This document shows positions 1-8,832 of a DNA stretch of 64,000 nucleotides, piece by piece. Each line of letters opens with the position of its first letter. Within the stretch, counting starts at the first letter, position 1. Below the pieces are notes generated by a model that had not been told where the DNA came from, did not search any database, and saw nothing but the letters and a program-made list of their open reading frames with translations. Source of the DNA: Thiorhodococcus drewsii AZ1 (lineage in GTDB: Bacteria; Pseudomonadota; Gammaproteobacteria; Chromatiales; Chromatiaceae); the NCBI RefSeq assembly GCF_000224065.1, contig NZ_AFWT01000003.1, forward strand, positions 25,355-89,354, in the 5' to 3' direction. The position numbers and the translations under genes are program-made.

Positions 1-227
1 GGCTGTCGCATTGTTCGGCTTTAGAACACCAAAATTCCTATCAAAGGCACATGGTATAGTGCCTGGCCCTTGGTTCCTTCGTTCGTTGTGAGGCGAATGG
101 CAAACCGTTCGTGGGGCGTTCGCGAGCACTCGCGGGTTGGAGCGAAAGGTTCGCCATCGCGCGAAGGGTATCAGAAAACCTGCTGCAATCCGTGCGCGGG
201 ACCTATAACGAGATGATTGGTTGAACA

Positions 228-3200
228 ATGCACAGTGAGTACGCCATGGAACCGCCATCGAGAGTCGAACGCATCGGGGCGGGTCGGGCATTGGTCGTAG
301 TGCGATGTCTCGGAGAGGAGACCATCGGATGCGCTGGCGCCATTCTTGCCCATATGGGGCAGGGCGACGCGGTTTCGGTTCTTGCTGCCGAGTCCGGGAC
401 TGCGGGCGTGGAAAGGGGCGGCGCTCTAGGTGTGCTCGGAACGGGTCTTCCTCGGCTTCTGGGCCTGTCCCATGAGGCGATCTTCTACTCCGAGACGCTC
501 ATCAAGCGCATCCGGGAGCGGATCCAAGATATTGGGGCCGAGTTCGTTTACGTGTGCTCGCCTGCCGAACCCGCCTTCGCGGCGCGTCAGCTGTCGCTCG
601 CCGTCACTGAGGCGGTGCGTCGCTGCGGGCATGAGTGCCGGCTGGTCTATTTCGAGCTGGAGGCCGAGCTGAGGCCCAATCGCTTGCTGGAGATCGGGTC
701 CTTCGTCGACGCCATCGCTTCGGCCCGCGACGCACTCGACGGCGCTGGCGATCGCGCGCGACAGATGGATCTCGTTCGGGCGCGCGAGAACTATCGCAAA
801 CGGTTGGCGGATGGCGCCGATGTCGAGGGCTATCGCCTCATCGAGGGCGAGGAGCTGCGGGCCTTGCGGCCGGGCGGGCCGATCGCTCCGCTGGTCTCGG
901 TCCTGTCCGGTCCAGATGCCTTGGAACAGCCGCTGTCGCCGCCTCTGATTTCGATCATCGTGCGCACCACCGGGCGGCCTGAGCTGGCCGACGCGCTCAA
1001 TGCGATTGCGGTCCAGACCTATCCGAATCTGGAGGTCGTGGTGGTTCAGGCCAATGCAGGGGCGCCCTTGAGGCTCCCCGAGCGGGTTGGTGCGGCCGAG
1101 CTGCGACTGGCGCGCACGGGTGAGGCCCTGCACCGCAGTCGTGCCGCCAATCTGGGGCTGAGCGAGGCCCGTGGAACCTATCTCGCCTTCCTCGACGACG
1201 ACGACTGGTGGCTGCCCGAGCATCTGTCCTTGCTGGCGCGGCGGTTGGATGGGGTTCCCGAACGGGCGGCCTATTCCGGCGTGCGTTGCGTGCGGCCCGA
1301 TGGCGATGGCTGGGAGGAGAGTCATCTCTTCAACGATCCCTTCGACGCGAATCGTCTGTTGGTCGACAACTTCGTCCCCATCCACGCGGTGCTCTTCCAT
1401 CGCTCGCTGTTCGAGGAGGGCTGCCGCTTCGACGAGGATCTGGATGTCTACGAGGACTGGGACTTCTGGGTGCAGGTCTGCCGTCTCACCCCCATGCTGC
1501 ATGAGCCGAGTCTGTCCGCCGTCTATCGGTTGGCCGCCGGAACCGGGTTCGGTGTCTCGGCCGCCCAGGCGGAGGTTGAATCGGGGCTTGCGCGCTTCTT
1601 TGCCAAATGGCGCCGCCATTGGACCGACGATGAATGGATGCGGGTGGTCGAGCGGGCGCGCTCGGCCCAGGGCATCGCCGTGATGCAGCGCCAGGTGCGT
1701 CTGACCGAAGGCCAGAGGGACCAGCTCGGCGACTACAATCGAACGCTGAATGCGCGCCTGGCCGAGTCCAACGATCAGCTGGGACGACTGCACGAGCGCA
1801 AGCAGGTTCTGGAGGCGCAGCTTCTGACGGCCGAGACCCGGGTCCGCGACGAGATGCAGGCCCATTTCGCTGAACGTCAGTGTCACTACGAGCAGCGAAT
1901 CGGCGAGGTGTCGATCGAGCGCGATCTGCTGCGACAGCGGCTCGACGAGCTCCATGCCTCCACCTCCTGGCGTCTGACCGTTCCAGTCCGGGCGTTGCGG
2001 CGGGCGATCGGTGCGACACGGTGCTGGGTGGGTGCTGTCTATCGGTCGGGGTTGCGCCTGGCGCGTCTGATCTATCGCGGCGTCCTGCCGCTGGCCGTGC
2101 GTCGGCATCTGACGCCCGCCCTGTCCCAGGTCGTGTCGCGGCCGCAGGCGGTCTCTGAGGAGACGCCGCGCGTTCCTCCCTTCGAGAGCGGCACGCCCTT
2201 CAATGCGAGCCTGCTGTCCATTCTGCGTCTCTCGCCGAAACGCCTGATGTCCAGTGCCGAGACACTGGTCCTGCCGACCTCCGAGTCGCCCCGGGTCTCG
2301 GTGGTGATGCCGGTCTTCAAGCAGCCGGCCTACACCCTGGAGTGTCTCAGCTCGATCGTTCAGTATCCGCCGCTCGTCGCCTTCGAGCTGATCCTGATCG
2401 ACGACGGCTCGGACCCGGAGACCCGCGCACTGCTGCGCGCGGTGCGCGGGATCCGGCTGATCGAGAACGAGACCAATCTCGGATTTCTGCGTTCCTGCAA
2501 CAAGGCGGCCATGACCGCTCGTGGCCGTTACTTGCTGTTCCTCAACAACGACACCCAGGTGCGTCCGGGTTGGTTGGATCGGTTGTTGGAACCCTTCGCC
2601 GATTCCAGTATCGGCATGACGGGATCCAAGCTGCTCTATCCGAGCGGCCATCTGCAGGAGGCGGGTGTCAGCATGAAATCGGACGGCTCGGCTCGGCTGG
2701 TGGGGCTGAACGGCGATCCGTCAGCGCCCGAGTTCAACCAGCCGCGCGAGGTCGATTATTGCTCCGGCGCCTCTTTCATGATCGACCGCGACCTGTTCGA
2801 GCGTGTCGGCGGCTTCGACGACCGCTATGCGCCGGCCTATTTCGAGGACGCCGACCTGGCCTTCCAGGTGCGCGGACTCGGACGCCGTATCCTCTATCAG
2901 CCGGCCTCCGAGGTCGTCCACCATCTGAGCGTCACCACCGGGGCCGCTGGCGACAAGTTGGCCCGGATCGAGGCCAATCGCGCCAAGTTCGTCGACAAAT
3001 GGCACGAGCAACTGTCCGAGTTGGACCAGGTGCGGCTCATCGCCTTCTATCTGCCCCAATTCCATCCGATCCCGGAGAACGATGCCTGGTGGGGCAGGGG
3101 CTTCACCGAGTGGACCAACGTCACCCGTGCCCGTCCCAACTTTGCGGGGCACTATCAGCCGCATCTGCCGGGCGAACTGGGCTTCTACGACCTGCGGCTC

Positions 3201-4091
3201 GCCGAGACGCGTCGCAGACAGGCCGAACTGGCGCGCGAGCACGGCATCCACGGCTTCTGCTATTACTACTACTGGTTCAACGGTCGGCGACTGCTGCACC
3301 GTCCTCTCGACGAGGTGGTGGCGAGCGGCGAGCCGGACTTCCCCTTCTGCGTCTGCTGGGCGAACGAAAACTGGTCGCGGCGCTGGGACGGGCGCGAGCA
3401 GGATCTGCTCATGGAACAGCAGTATTCGCCCGAGGACGACGTCGATTTCATCCGCGCGCTCTTCCCGACGCTATCCGATCCGCGCTATATCCGCATCGGC
3501 GGACGGCCGCTGCTCCTCGTCTACCGCGCCAGTCTGCTGCCCGATTCGCGCGCGACCACCGATCGCTGGCGCGAGGAATGCGTTCGTGCCGGTCTGCCCG
3601 AGCCTTATTTGGCCTGTGTCCACAGTTTCCGCGAGGGCGAGGCCGCGCCGGCCGGTTTCGAGGCGGCGGTCGAATTTCCGCCGCACGGTCGCTCGGTGCA
3701 GACCGTGAATCCAGAGGGTATGTTCAACCCGGATTTTCAGGGGCGCTTCTACGACTATGCCGCCACGGCCCGCACCTTCGCCGAGCTGAATTATCTCGAT
3801 CGCAAGGTCTTCCGGGGCGTCATGCCGGGTTGGGACAATACGGCGCGTCGCCAGGACGCAGGCGACATCTTCCTCGGCGCCTCGCCCGAGATCTACGAAT
3901 CCTGGTTGACCCGAGTCATCGCCGAGACGCGCGATCTCAAGTTCGGCGACGAGCGTCTGGTCTTCGTCAACGCCTGGAACGAGTGGGCCGAGGGCAATCA
4001 TCTGGAGCCCGATAGCCAGTTCGGCAACGCGTATCTCGAAGCGACTCGGCGCGCGCTCGATGCCGTCGTCGCCCCGAGACCCAGAGGTTGA
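228..4091 (+). CDS. Multidomain glycosyltransferase (PIG-L-like, GT2, GT2, WbsX)
   Basis: A 1287-residue protein with four modules. Residues about 15-215 resemble a PIG-L deacetylase, but the metal-binding HPDDE motif reads CLGEE. Residues about 237-460 are a GT2 glycosyltransferase domain with LDDDDWW near 325. A coiled coil covers about 487-580. A second GT2 domain spans about 687-925 with DDGSD and FLNNDTQ. The C-terminus from about 935 is a WbsX-type domain (LIAFYLPQFHP, FTEWTNV, NAWNEWAEG). The likely role is assembly of surface polysaccharide in the cytoplasm. The start could be the ATG at 228 or the in-frame ATG at 246; neither has a strong ribosome-binding site. The function follows from domain families; acceptor and donor sugars cannot be read from sequence. 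Confidence 0.88.
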   Translation: MHSEYAMEPPSRVERIGAGRALVVVRCLGEETIGCAGAILAHMGQGDAVSVLAAESGTAGVERGGALGVLGTGLPRLLGLSHEAIFYSETLIKRIRERIQDIGAEFVYVCSPAEPAFAARQLSLAVTEAVRRCGHECRLVYFELEAELRPNRLLEIGSFVDAIASARDALDGAGDRARQMDLVRARENYRKRLADGADVEGYRLIEGEELRALRPGGPIAPLVSVLSGPDALEQPLSPPLISIIVRTTGRPELADALNAIAVQTYPNLEVVVVQANAGAPLRLPERVGAAELRLARTGEALHRSRAANLGLSEARGTYLAFLDDDDWWLPEHLSLLARRLDGVPERAAYSGVRCVRPDGDGWEESHLFNDPFDANRLLVDNFVPIHAVLFHRSLFEEGCRFDEDLDVYEDWDFWVQVCRLTPMLHEPSLSAVYRLAAGTGFGVSAAQAEVESGLARFFAKWRRHWTDDEWMRVVERARSAQGIAVMQRQVRLTEGQRDQLGDYNRTLNARLAESNDQLGRLHERKQVLEAQLLTAETRVRDEMQAHFAERQCHYEQRIGEVSIERDLLRQRLDELHASTSWRLTVPVRALRRAIGATRCWVGAVYRSGLRLARLIYRGVLPLAVRRHLTPALSQVVSRPQAVSEETPRVPPFESGTPFNASLLSILRLSPKRLMSSAETLVLPTSESPRVSVVMPVFKQPAYTLECLSSIVQYPPLVAFELILIDDGSDPETRALLRAVRGIRLIENETNLGFLRSCNKAAMTARGRYLLFLNNDTQVRPGWLDRLLEPFADSSIGMTGSKLLYPSGHLQEAGVSMKSDGSARLVGLNGDPSAPEFNQPREVDYCSGASFMIDRDLFERVGGFDDRYAPAYFEDADLAFQVRGLGRRILYQPASEVVHHLSVTTGAAGDKLARIEANRAKFVDKWHEQLSELDQVRLIAFYLPQFHPIPENDAWWGRGFTEWTNVTRARPNFAGHYQPHLPGELGFYDLRLAETRRRQAELAREHGIHGFCYYYYWFNGRRLLHRPLDEVVASGEPDFPFCVCWANENWSRRWDGREQDLLMEQQYSPEDDVDFIRALFPTLSDPRYIRIGGRPLLLVYRASLLPDSRATTDRWREECVRAGLPEPYLACVHSFREGEAAPAGFEAAVEFPPHGRSVQTVNPEGMFNPDFQGRFYDYAATARTFAELNYLDRKVFRGVMPGWDNTARRQDAGDIFLGASPEIYESWLTRVIAETRDLKFGDERLVFVNAWNEWAEGNHLEPDSQFGNAYLEATRRALDAVVAPRPRG

Positions 4092-4150
4092 CCCGACGTT
4101 CATCGAGCAGGTATCGAAAATCCGTTGCTTGGCATCCCTGAGGTAAAGAA

Positions 4151-5506
4151 GTGACTCGATCCATTCCCTCATTGGTCTCCCGCATCCGCGATGCGCGTCG
4201 TCGTCACGGCGGTCTGCGTCCGCTGGTCAAGGCGGTCTGGCGCTTCGCGCGCGAGCGCGGTGCGGGCGCGCTGTTGCGGCGCCTTGGTGCGCGTCCCGGA
4301 GTCGAAGCGCCTCCAGCCAGCTCGGTGCCCGAGAGCCCGGTTCCGCTGCTGAGCGAGACGCCGCCGCGCGACCCTGTCTGGCTGCAACAGCCGCCGGGTG
4401 TATTGCTCGTGGGGCATCCCTATCTGATCTCGGGGCGCGGGGAGGACGTGCGTATGGCAGCGAACGCCTTGGCTGCGACCGGCATCCCTTTCCATATCCG
4501 CAACACCTTCGATGCCGGCGAGGAGAATCGCCCTCGGCTCGCGCGCTTTGCCCATTTCGATCGTCTGAGCCGCACGGCGCACCATCGCGCCAGTCTCTTT
4601 GTACTCAATGCCGACGAGATGATCCCGGCCCGCAATCATCTGGGGTCGGAGTTCTTCGACGCCGGTTATCGTATCGGCTACTGGGCCTGGGAGCTGAGTC
4701 GGTTCCCGGATGCCTGGTCGCCGGCACTCGATCTGGTCGACGAGATCTGGGCACCCTCGCGTTTCATTCAGCAGGCAGTCGCCGAGAAGACCGGACGTCC
4801 GGTCATCCGCATGCCACTGGTGGTGGATCCCGAGCCGAGCGATATGCCCCGATCCCATTTCGGTCTTCCCGAGGATCGCTTCCTGTTCCTCTTCTTCTTC
4901 GACTTCAGCTCGTTCGTCGCGCGCAAGAATCCCTGGGCGGCGATCGAGGCATTCGAGCGCGCCTTCCCCGAGGCCGAACGCGATGGCGTCGGTCTGGTGA
5001 TCAAGCTCAACGGCGGACAGCTGCGACCCGACGACTATCGCGACTTTCTGGAGCAGGCGTCGATTCGGCGTCCTGGTGTTTGGGTCATCGACCAGGTCCT
5101 GAGCGATCTGGAGATTCGGGGCTTGATGAGCAGGTGCGACGCCTTCGTGTCGCTGCATCGCTCGGAGGGATTCGGGCGCGGACCGGCCGAGGCCATGTAT
5201 TACGGCAAGCCGGTCATCGTCACCGGCTATTCGGGCAACCTCGATTTCTGCAACGAGCTGAACGCCTGTGTGGTCGACCACACCTTGGTCGCGGTCGGCG
5301 AGGGGGAGTATCCGCACGGCGAGGGCCAGATCTGGGCCGAGGCCGATGTCGATCAGGCGAGCTGGTACATGCGGCGTCTGGTTTCGGATCGGGCGTTCGC
5401 GGAGCGAATCGCGGGCGCGGGGGCGTGCTCTATCCGAGAATTCAACAGCGCCGCCGCCGTCGGTCGGCGTTATGCGGCGCGGCTGGGAGTGCTCGACTTG
5501 ATCTGA
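4151..5506 (+). CDS. Glycosyltransferase, GT4/group 1 type
   Basis: 451 residues with a GTG start preceded by GAGGTAA about 6 bases upstream. After a basic N-terminal segment of about 75 residues, the protein has a GT-B architecture. An N-terminal Rossmann half starts at VLLVGHPYLISGRGEDV. The C-terminal donor-binding half carries the EGFGRGPAEAM motif (E-x7-E pattern, residues about 339-347). It starts 59 bases after the large glycosyltransferase in the same direction, so the two are probably co-transcribed. Its end overlaps the end of the convergent WbsX gene by 37 bases. It probably transfers a sugar from a nucleotide donor onto a surface glycan; the sugar is unknown. Confidence 0.87.
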   Translation: MTRSIPSLVSRIRDARRRHGGLRPLVKAVWRFARERGAGALLRRLGARPGVEAPPASSVPESPVPLLSETPPRDPVWLQQPPGVLLVGHPYLISGRGEDVRMAANALAATGIPFHIRNTFDAGEENRPRLARFAHFDRLSRTAHHRASLFVLNADEMIPARNHLGSEFFDAGYRIGYWAWELSRFPDAWSPALDLVDEIWAPSRFIQQAVAEKTGRPVIRMPLVVDPEPSDMPRSHFGLPEDRFLFLFFFDFSSFVARKNPWAAIEAFERAFPEAERDGVGLVIKLNGGQLRPDDYRDFLEQASIRRPGVWVIDQVLSDLEIRGLMSRCDAFVSLHRSEGFGRGPAEAMYYGKPVIVTGYSGNLDFCNELNACVVDHTLVAVGEGEYPHGEGQIWAEADVDQASWYMRRLVSDRAFAERIAGAGACSIREFNSAAAVGRRYAARLGVLDLI

Positions 5507-6840
5507 GCGTCCAGACGGATGCCTGAGCCGGATCTTGTCTCGGCGACATTCTGGGCCGTGCGCTCCAGCGCATCGCGGGTCGCCTGGAGATAGGCATAGC
5601 CATGTCGCTGGTCGGGCTCCAGGTGGGCGCCCTCGGCCCATTCGTTCCAGGCATTGATGAAGACGAGCCGCTCGCTCGGTTCCTCGAAACGCTTCACCGT
5701 GTCATGGATGGCGTTCTCCAGCCATTCGCGGTAACCGGCGGGACTGGATCCCAGGAAGACGGCCCCGCGCCCAGGGCGGCGGGCCTCGTTGTCCCAGGAC
5801 GGATTTACGCCGCGAAAGAGAGGGTAGTCGCAGGGACCGTAATGACGGCTTTGCTCCAAGTAGACCGTCCAGTCGTAGATCATGCCTCTGAAGTCGCGGT
5901 TGCGGCGCTCGATTCGCCGGGTGATGGCGACCGGGTGCGAGTTGTTGGGCGGGAACTCGATGGCGGCGTCGAATCCGTAGCGTGCCGGATCGACCGATTC
6001 GAACGATTGGGTGTAGGCCAGATAGAGATCGCCCACGCCGTTGCGCAGACACCATTCCCGCCAACGCTCCGCAGTCTCGATCGGGTTGGGGAAGAGTTCG
6101 GGCCGGTAGATCAGCAGCAGCGGCCGCCCCTGGACACGGATGTATCTGGGGTCGCGCAGATAGTCGGCGGTGGCGGCAATGAAGGCGATGTCGTCCTCGG
6201 GCGTGTGCTCCTGAGCGATCAGGATCTCGTTGGCCCGTCCGTCCCAGCGTCGGCTCCAGCTTTCGTTCGCCCAGCAGATGCAGAATGGGAGATCGATACT
6301 GCTCCGTAGATAGGACTCGATCGGACGTTCGAGCAGACGCCGGCCGTTGAACCAGTAGTGATAAAAGGCGAAGCCGCCGATGCCGTAGAGTCTGGCCAGC
6401 TCGACCTGTCGCTCCATGACCTCGGGGACCCGCAGGTCGTAGAAACCGAGTTCGTCCGGCAGATGGGGCTGGTAGTGTCCGGGGAACTGGGGGCGTCCTC
6501 GGACCACGTTGGTCCATTCGGTGAAGCCCTTGCCCCACCAGGCGTCGTTCTCCGCGATGGGGTGGAACTGAGGCAGATAGAAGGCGATGAGCCGCGCTGG
6601 TGGATCGACCGGTGGCTCGGCGTCGAGCAGTTCGACCCTGCGCTCCTCCTGACAACCACCGATCAGGCGCGCCCTGATCGATTGGAGCGCGCCGCGCTGT
6701 GTATGGCGATAGGCCTTGAGCCCAGGGTGCGACCTGAAAAAAAAGGGGGCGGCACGAAAGAGCTGTTGCTGGATGCGCTGCCGCATCGGGATATCGAGCG
6801 GCAGAAGACGCCATAGTGGACGCAACAGATCGACGATCAT
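5470..6840 (-). CDS. WbsX-domain glycan biosynthesis protein
   Basis: 456 residues from the ATG at 6840, which has GAGGGG five bases upstream. An in-frame ATG at 6870 would add ten residues but lacks such a site. The protein is nearly all one WbsX-type domain (LIAFYLPQFHPIAEND, FTEWTNVVRG, WSRRWDGR, NAWNEWAEGAH). It is clearly paralogous to the C-terminal 350 residues of the large glycosyltransferase at 228-4091, but in opposite orientation. The N-terminal 90 residues are basic and unassigned. The family occurs in O-antigen clusters and is named as a glycosyltransferase, although its reaction is poorly established. It is convergent with the preceding gene. Confidence 0.85.
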   Translation of the reverse strand: MIVDLLRPLWRLLPLDIPMRQRIQQQLFRAAPFFFRSHPGLKAYRHTQRGALQSIRARLIGGCQEERRVELLDAEPPVDPPARLIAFYLPQFHPIAENDAWWGKGFTEWTNVVRGRPQFPGHYQPHLPDELGFYDLRVPEVMERQVELARLYGIGGFAFYHYWFNGRRLLERPIESYLRSSIDLPFCICWANESWSRRWDGRANEILIAQEHTPEDDIAFIAATADYLRDPRYIRVQGRPLLLIYRPELFPNPIETAERWREWCLRNGVGDLYLAYTQSFESVDPARYGFDAAIEFPPNNSHPVAITRRIERRNRDFRGMIYDWTVYLEQSRHYGPCDYPLFRGVNPSWDNEARRPGRGAVFLGSSPAGYREWLENAIHDTVKRFEEPSERLVFINAWNEWAEGAHLEPDQRHGYAYLQATRDALERTAQNVAETRSGSGIRLDAQIKSSTPSRAA

Positions 6841-7140
6841 GTTCCCCTCAGTGGATTCTGTTGGCCGCATCCCCCGTATTCCGCTGTGCGGGGGATGACA
6901 CCTATCCTGGTTGTCATCGCGTTACGGGAGGCAAGACGGTATAGTGCGCAGCCTATCAGAAAACCGCCTGTCGGCCTTGATTGGAAACCGCCTGTGGGCC
7001 GAGTTTTTCTGGGCTTGGCTTCATGAGGGGTGTCTCGGATGCGTTCTTCGATGTCGAAGGCTGGAATGAACCGATCAGGATTCCGCCATGGGCGTATCGA
7101 CCCCCGACACCTGATCGCCGTTTTTTCTCGGAAGGGTTAG
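6841..7140. other. Divergent intergenic region, about 300 bp
   Basis: This region lies between the divergent WbsX and Wzm-type genes and contains no convincing gene. It holds a TATAGT box at 6940-6945, the 12-base string TATCAGAAAACC at 6954-6965 (also present at 169-180 upstream of the first gene), and an 11-base direct repeat at 6961-6995. It probably contains the promoters for both transcription units. Confidence 0.5.
6961..6995 (+). repeat. Two direct 11-bp repeats, 24-bp period
   Basis: AAACCGCCTGT occurs at 6961-6971 and again at 6985-6995, each followed within two bases by GGCC. The 24-bp spacing places the copies on nearly the same DNA face, just downstream of a TATAGT box at 6940-6945. 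This resembles a tandem operator controlling the exporter genes, but no regulator is identified. Confidence 0.45.
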
Positions 7141-7995
7141 ATGTCAACCACTGCTCCCCACGGAGGCGAATCGCCTCTTCTGCTCCAATTTCGACACGGT
7201 TTGCGACGCGATCAGTTCGACAAGGCCATTCGCGACATTCGCGATGGATGGGCGCGTCGCGAGCTTTGGATGACCCTGGCGTTCCAGGACATTCGTCGCC
7301 GTTATCGACGCTCCAAGCTGGGGCCCTTCTGGATCACCATCTCCATGGGTATCATGGTGATGGCATTGGGCCTGCTCTACGGTCAGATCTTCCGCCAAGA
7401 TCTGCACGAATATCTACCCTTCCTGGCGGCCGGATTCGTCATCTGGGGTCTGGTCTCGACCATGATCATCGATGGCTGTGAGGCATTCATCGTTTCGGAC
7501 GGCATGATTCGGCAGCTCAATGCGCCCATTTCCATCTATGCCTACAAGTGTATCTGGTCTAACCTCATCATCTTCGCCCACAACATCTGGATCTTCTTCG
7601 GCGTTGCGCTCTGGTATGGCATCGATCTGAATTGGAATCTGTTGTGGGTTCCAGTCGCGCTTCTGGTGCTGGTCGCAAACGGTCTCTGGATGTCGCTCTT
7701 CTTCGGTCTGCTCAGCGCGCGATTCAGGGATGTCCCGCTCATCATCGGCAGTGTGGTGCAGGTGTTTTTCTTCATCACTCCGGTCATCTGGCACCCCGCG
7801 ATGCTGCCTGATCGCGCCTTGCTGCTCGACCTCAATCCCTTCTATCACATGGTCGAGATCGTTCGTGCGCCTATGTTGGGGCAGCCCCCCGGTCTGGAGC
7901 ACTGGCTGGCCGTGTTGCTGCTCGGCTTGGTCGGATGGGCCGTCACCCTGTTCTTCTATTCCGCCTATCGTTGGCGTATCGCCTACTGGGTCTGA
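7141..7995 (+). CDS. wzm: Polysaccharide ABC exporter, permease (Wzm-like)
   Basis: 284 residues starting at an ATG with GAAGGG upstream. The cytosolic N-terminus contains LTLAFQDIRRRYRRSKLGPFWITIS-type features of ABC-2 polysaccharide exporters (the RRRYRRSKLGPFW box at about residues 48-60). Six hydrophobic segments follow, and near the C-terminus FFITPVIWHPAMLP precedes the last helices. With the adjacent ATPase it would export a lipid-linked polysaccharide across the inner membrane. The next gene starts 11 bases after its stop, so the two form an operon. The ABC-2 assignment is firm; whether the substrate is O-antigen, capsule or another glycan is inferred from the neighbouring glycosyltransferases. 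Confidence 0.9.
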   Translation: MSTTAPHGGESPLLLQFRHGLRRDQFDKAIRDIRDGWARRELWMTLAFQDIRRRYRRSKLGPFWITISMGIMVMALGLLYGQIFRQDLHEYLPFLAAGFVIWGLVSTMIIDGCEAFIVSDGMIRQLNAPISIYAYKCIWSNLIIFAHNIWIFFGVALWYGIDLNWNLLWVPVALLVLVANGLWMSLFFGLLSARFRDVPLIIGSVVQVFFFITPVIWHPAMLPDRALLLDLNPFYHMVEIVRAPMLGQPPGLEHWLAVLLLGLVGWAVTLFFYSAYRWRIAYWV

Positions 7996-8006
7996 GGGGC
8001 GCACAC

Positions 8007-8792
8007 ATGGCATTCATCCAGCTGGAAAACGTCTCCGTTTCCTTTCCGGTCTACAGCGCCTCCAACCGTTCGCTTAAGAATCGGCTCATCCAGAGTGCGA
8101 CCGGGGGTCAGATTCGGGCCGATACGGTCTCGCAGCGTATCTCGGTGGTCGAGGCGTTGCAGGACATCAATCTGAAGCTCGAAAACGGCGATCGGCTGGG
8201 ATTGGTTGGACACAACGGTGCCGGCAAGACCACCCTGTTGCGCGTGCTCGGCGGTATCTACGAGCCCAACTGCGGTCAAGTCAACGTCGAGGGGGCCACC
8301 GTGCCGCTGTTCGACATCGCGCTCGGCATGGACCAGGAGAGCACGGGCTATGAGAACATCGTCCTGCGCGGACTCTTTCTCGGTCTCACACGTCGTCAGA
8401 TCAAGGAGCGCATAGACGATATCGCCGAGTTCACCGAGCTCGGAGACTTCCTCAATTTGCCGATCCGCACCTATTCGGCCGGCATGCAGATGCGCCTCGC
8501 CTTTGCCGTGTCCACCTCGGTGGTGCCTGACATCCTGCTGCTCGACGAGGGCATCGGTGCCGGCGATGCCTCGTTTCTCGACAAGGCCCGCGCCCGTTTG
8601 CACCGCTTCACCGAGCAGGTCTCCATCATCGTCCTCTCGTCCCATGCGAACGATCTCGTTCGCAACATGTGCAACAAGGCGATCCTGATGGAGCATGGCC
8701 GCATCGTCGAATGCGGACCGACGGAGGAGGTGTTGCAGGTGTATGAGGCGCAGCGCGAAAACGCGAAAGACCGATCCAAACAGGCCCCATAA
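8007..8792 (+). CDS. wzt: Polysaccharide ABC exporter, ATP-binding subunit (Wzt-like)
   Basis: 261 residues from the ATG at 8007, which has GAGGGG at 7994-7999; an upstream extension in the same frame overlaps the permease gene and is not needed. Walker A is GHNGAGKTT, the signature is TYSAGMQMRL, and Walker B is ILLLDEGIGAGD. It matches the KpsT/TagH/Wzt group and ends shortly after the ABC domain, so it lacks the C-terminal glycan-recognition domain of longer Wzt proteins. Export would therefore not depend on a Wzt-bound terminal cap. It pairs with the permease immediately upstream. Confidence 0.9.
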   Translation: MAFIQLENVSVSFPVYSASNRSLKNRLIQSATGGQIRADTVSQRISVVEALQDINLKLENGDRLGLVGHNGAGKTTLLRVLGGIYEPNCGQVNVEGATVPLFDIALGMDQESTGYENIVLRGLFLGLTRRQIKERIDDIAEFTELGDFLNLPIRTYSAGMQMRLAFAVSTSVVPDILLLDEGIGAGDASFLDKARARLHRFTEQVSIIVLSSHANDLVRNMCNKAILMEHGRIVECGPTEEVLQVYEAQRENAKDRSKQAP

Positions 8793-8832
8793 CGACTGAA
8801 TATCCTGCGCGTTCCAGTTGACGGAGACTGTC

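Noticed and set aside
426..2651. Long antisense open frame of 741 codons opposite the first glycosyltransferase
   Set aside because: It is a high-GC shadow of the real gene; its translation is rich in Arg, Gln and Gly with no family features.
6911..6945. A sigma-70 promoter formed by TTGTCA at 6911 and TATAGT at 6940
   Set aside because: The spacing of 23 bases is too long for a standard promoter; only the minus-10-like box is kept as a note.
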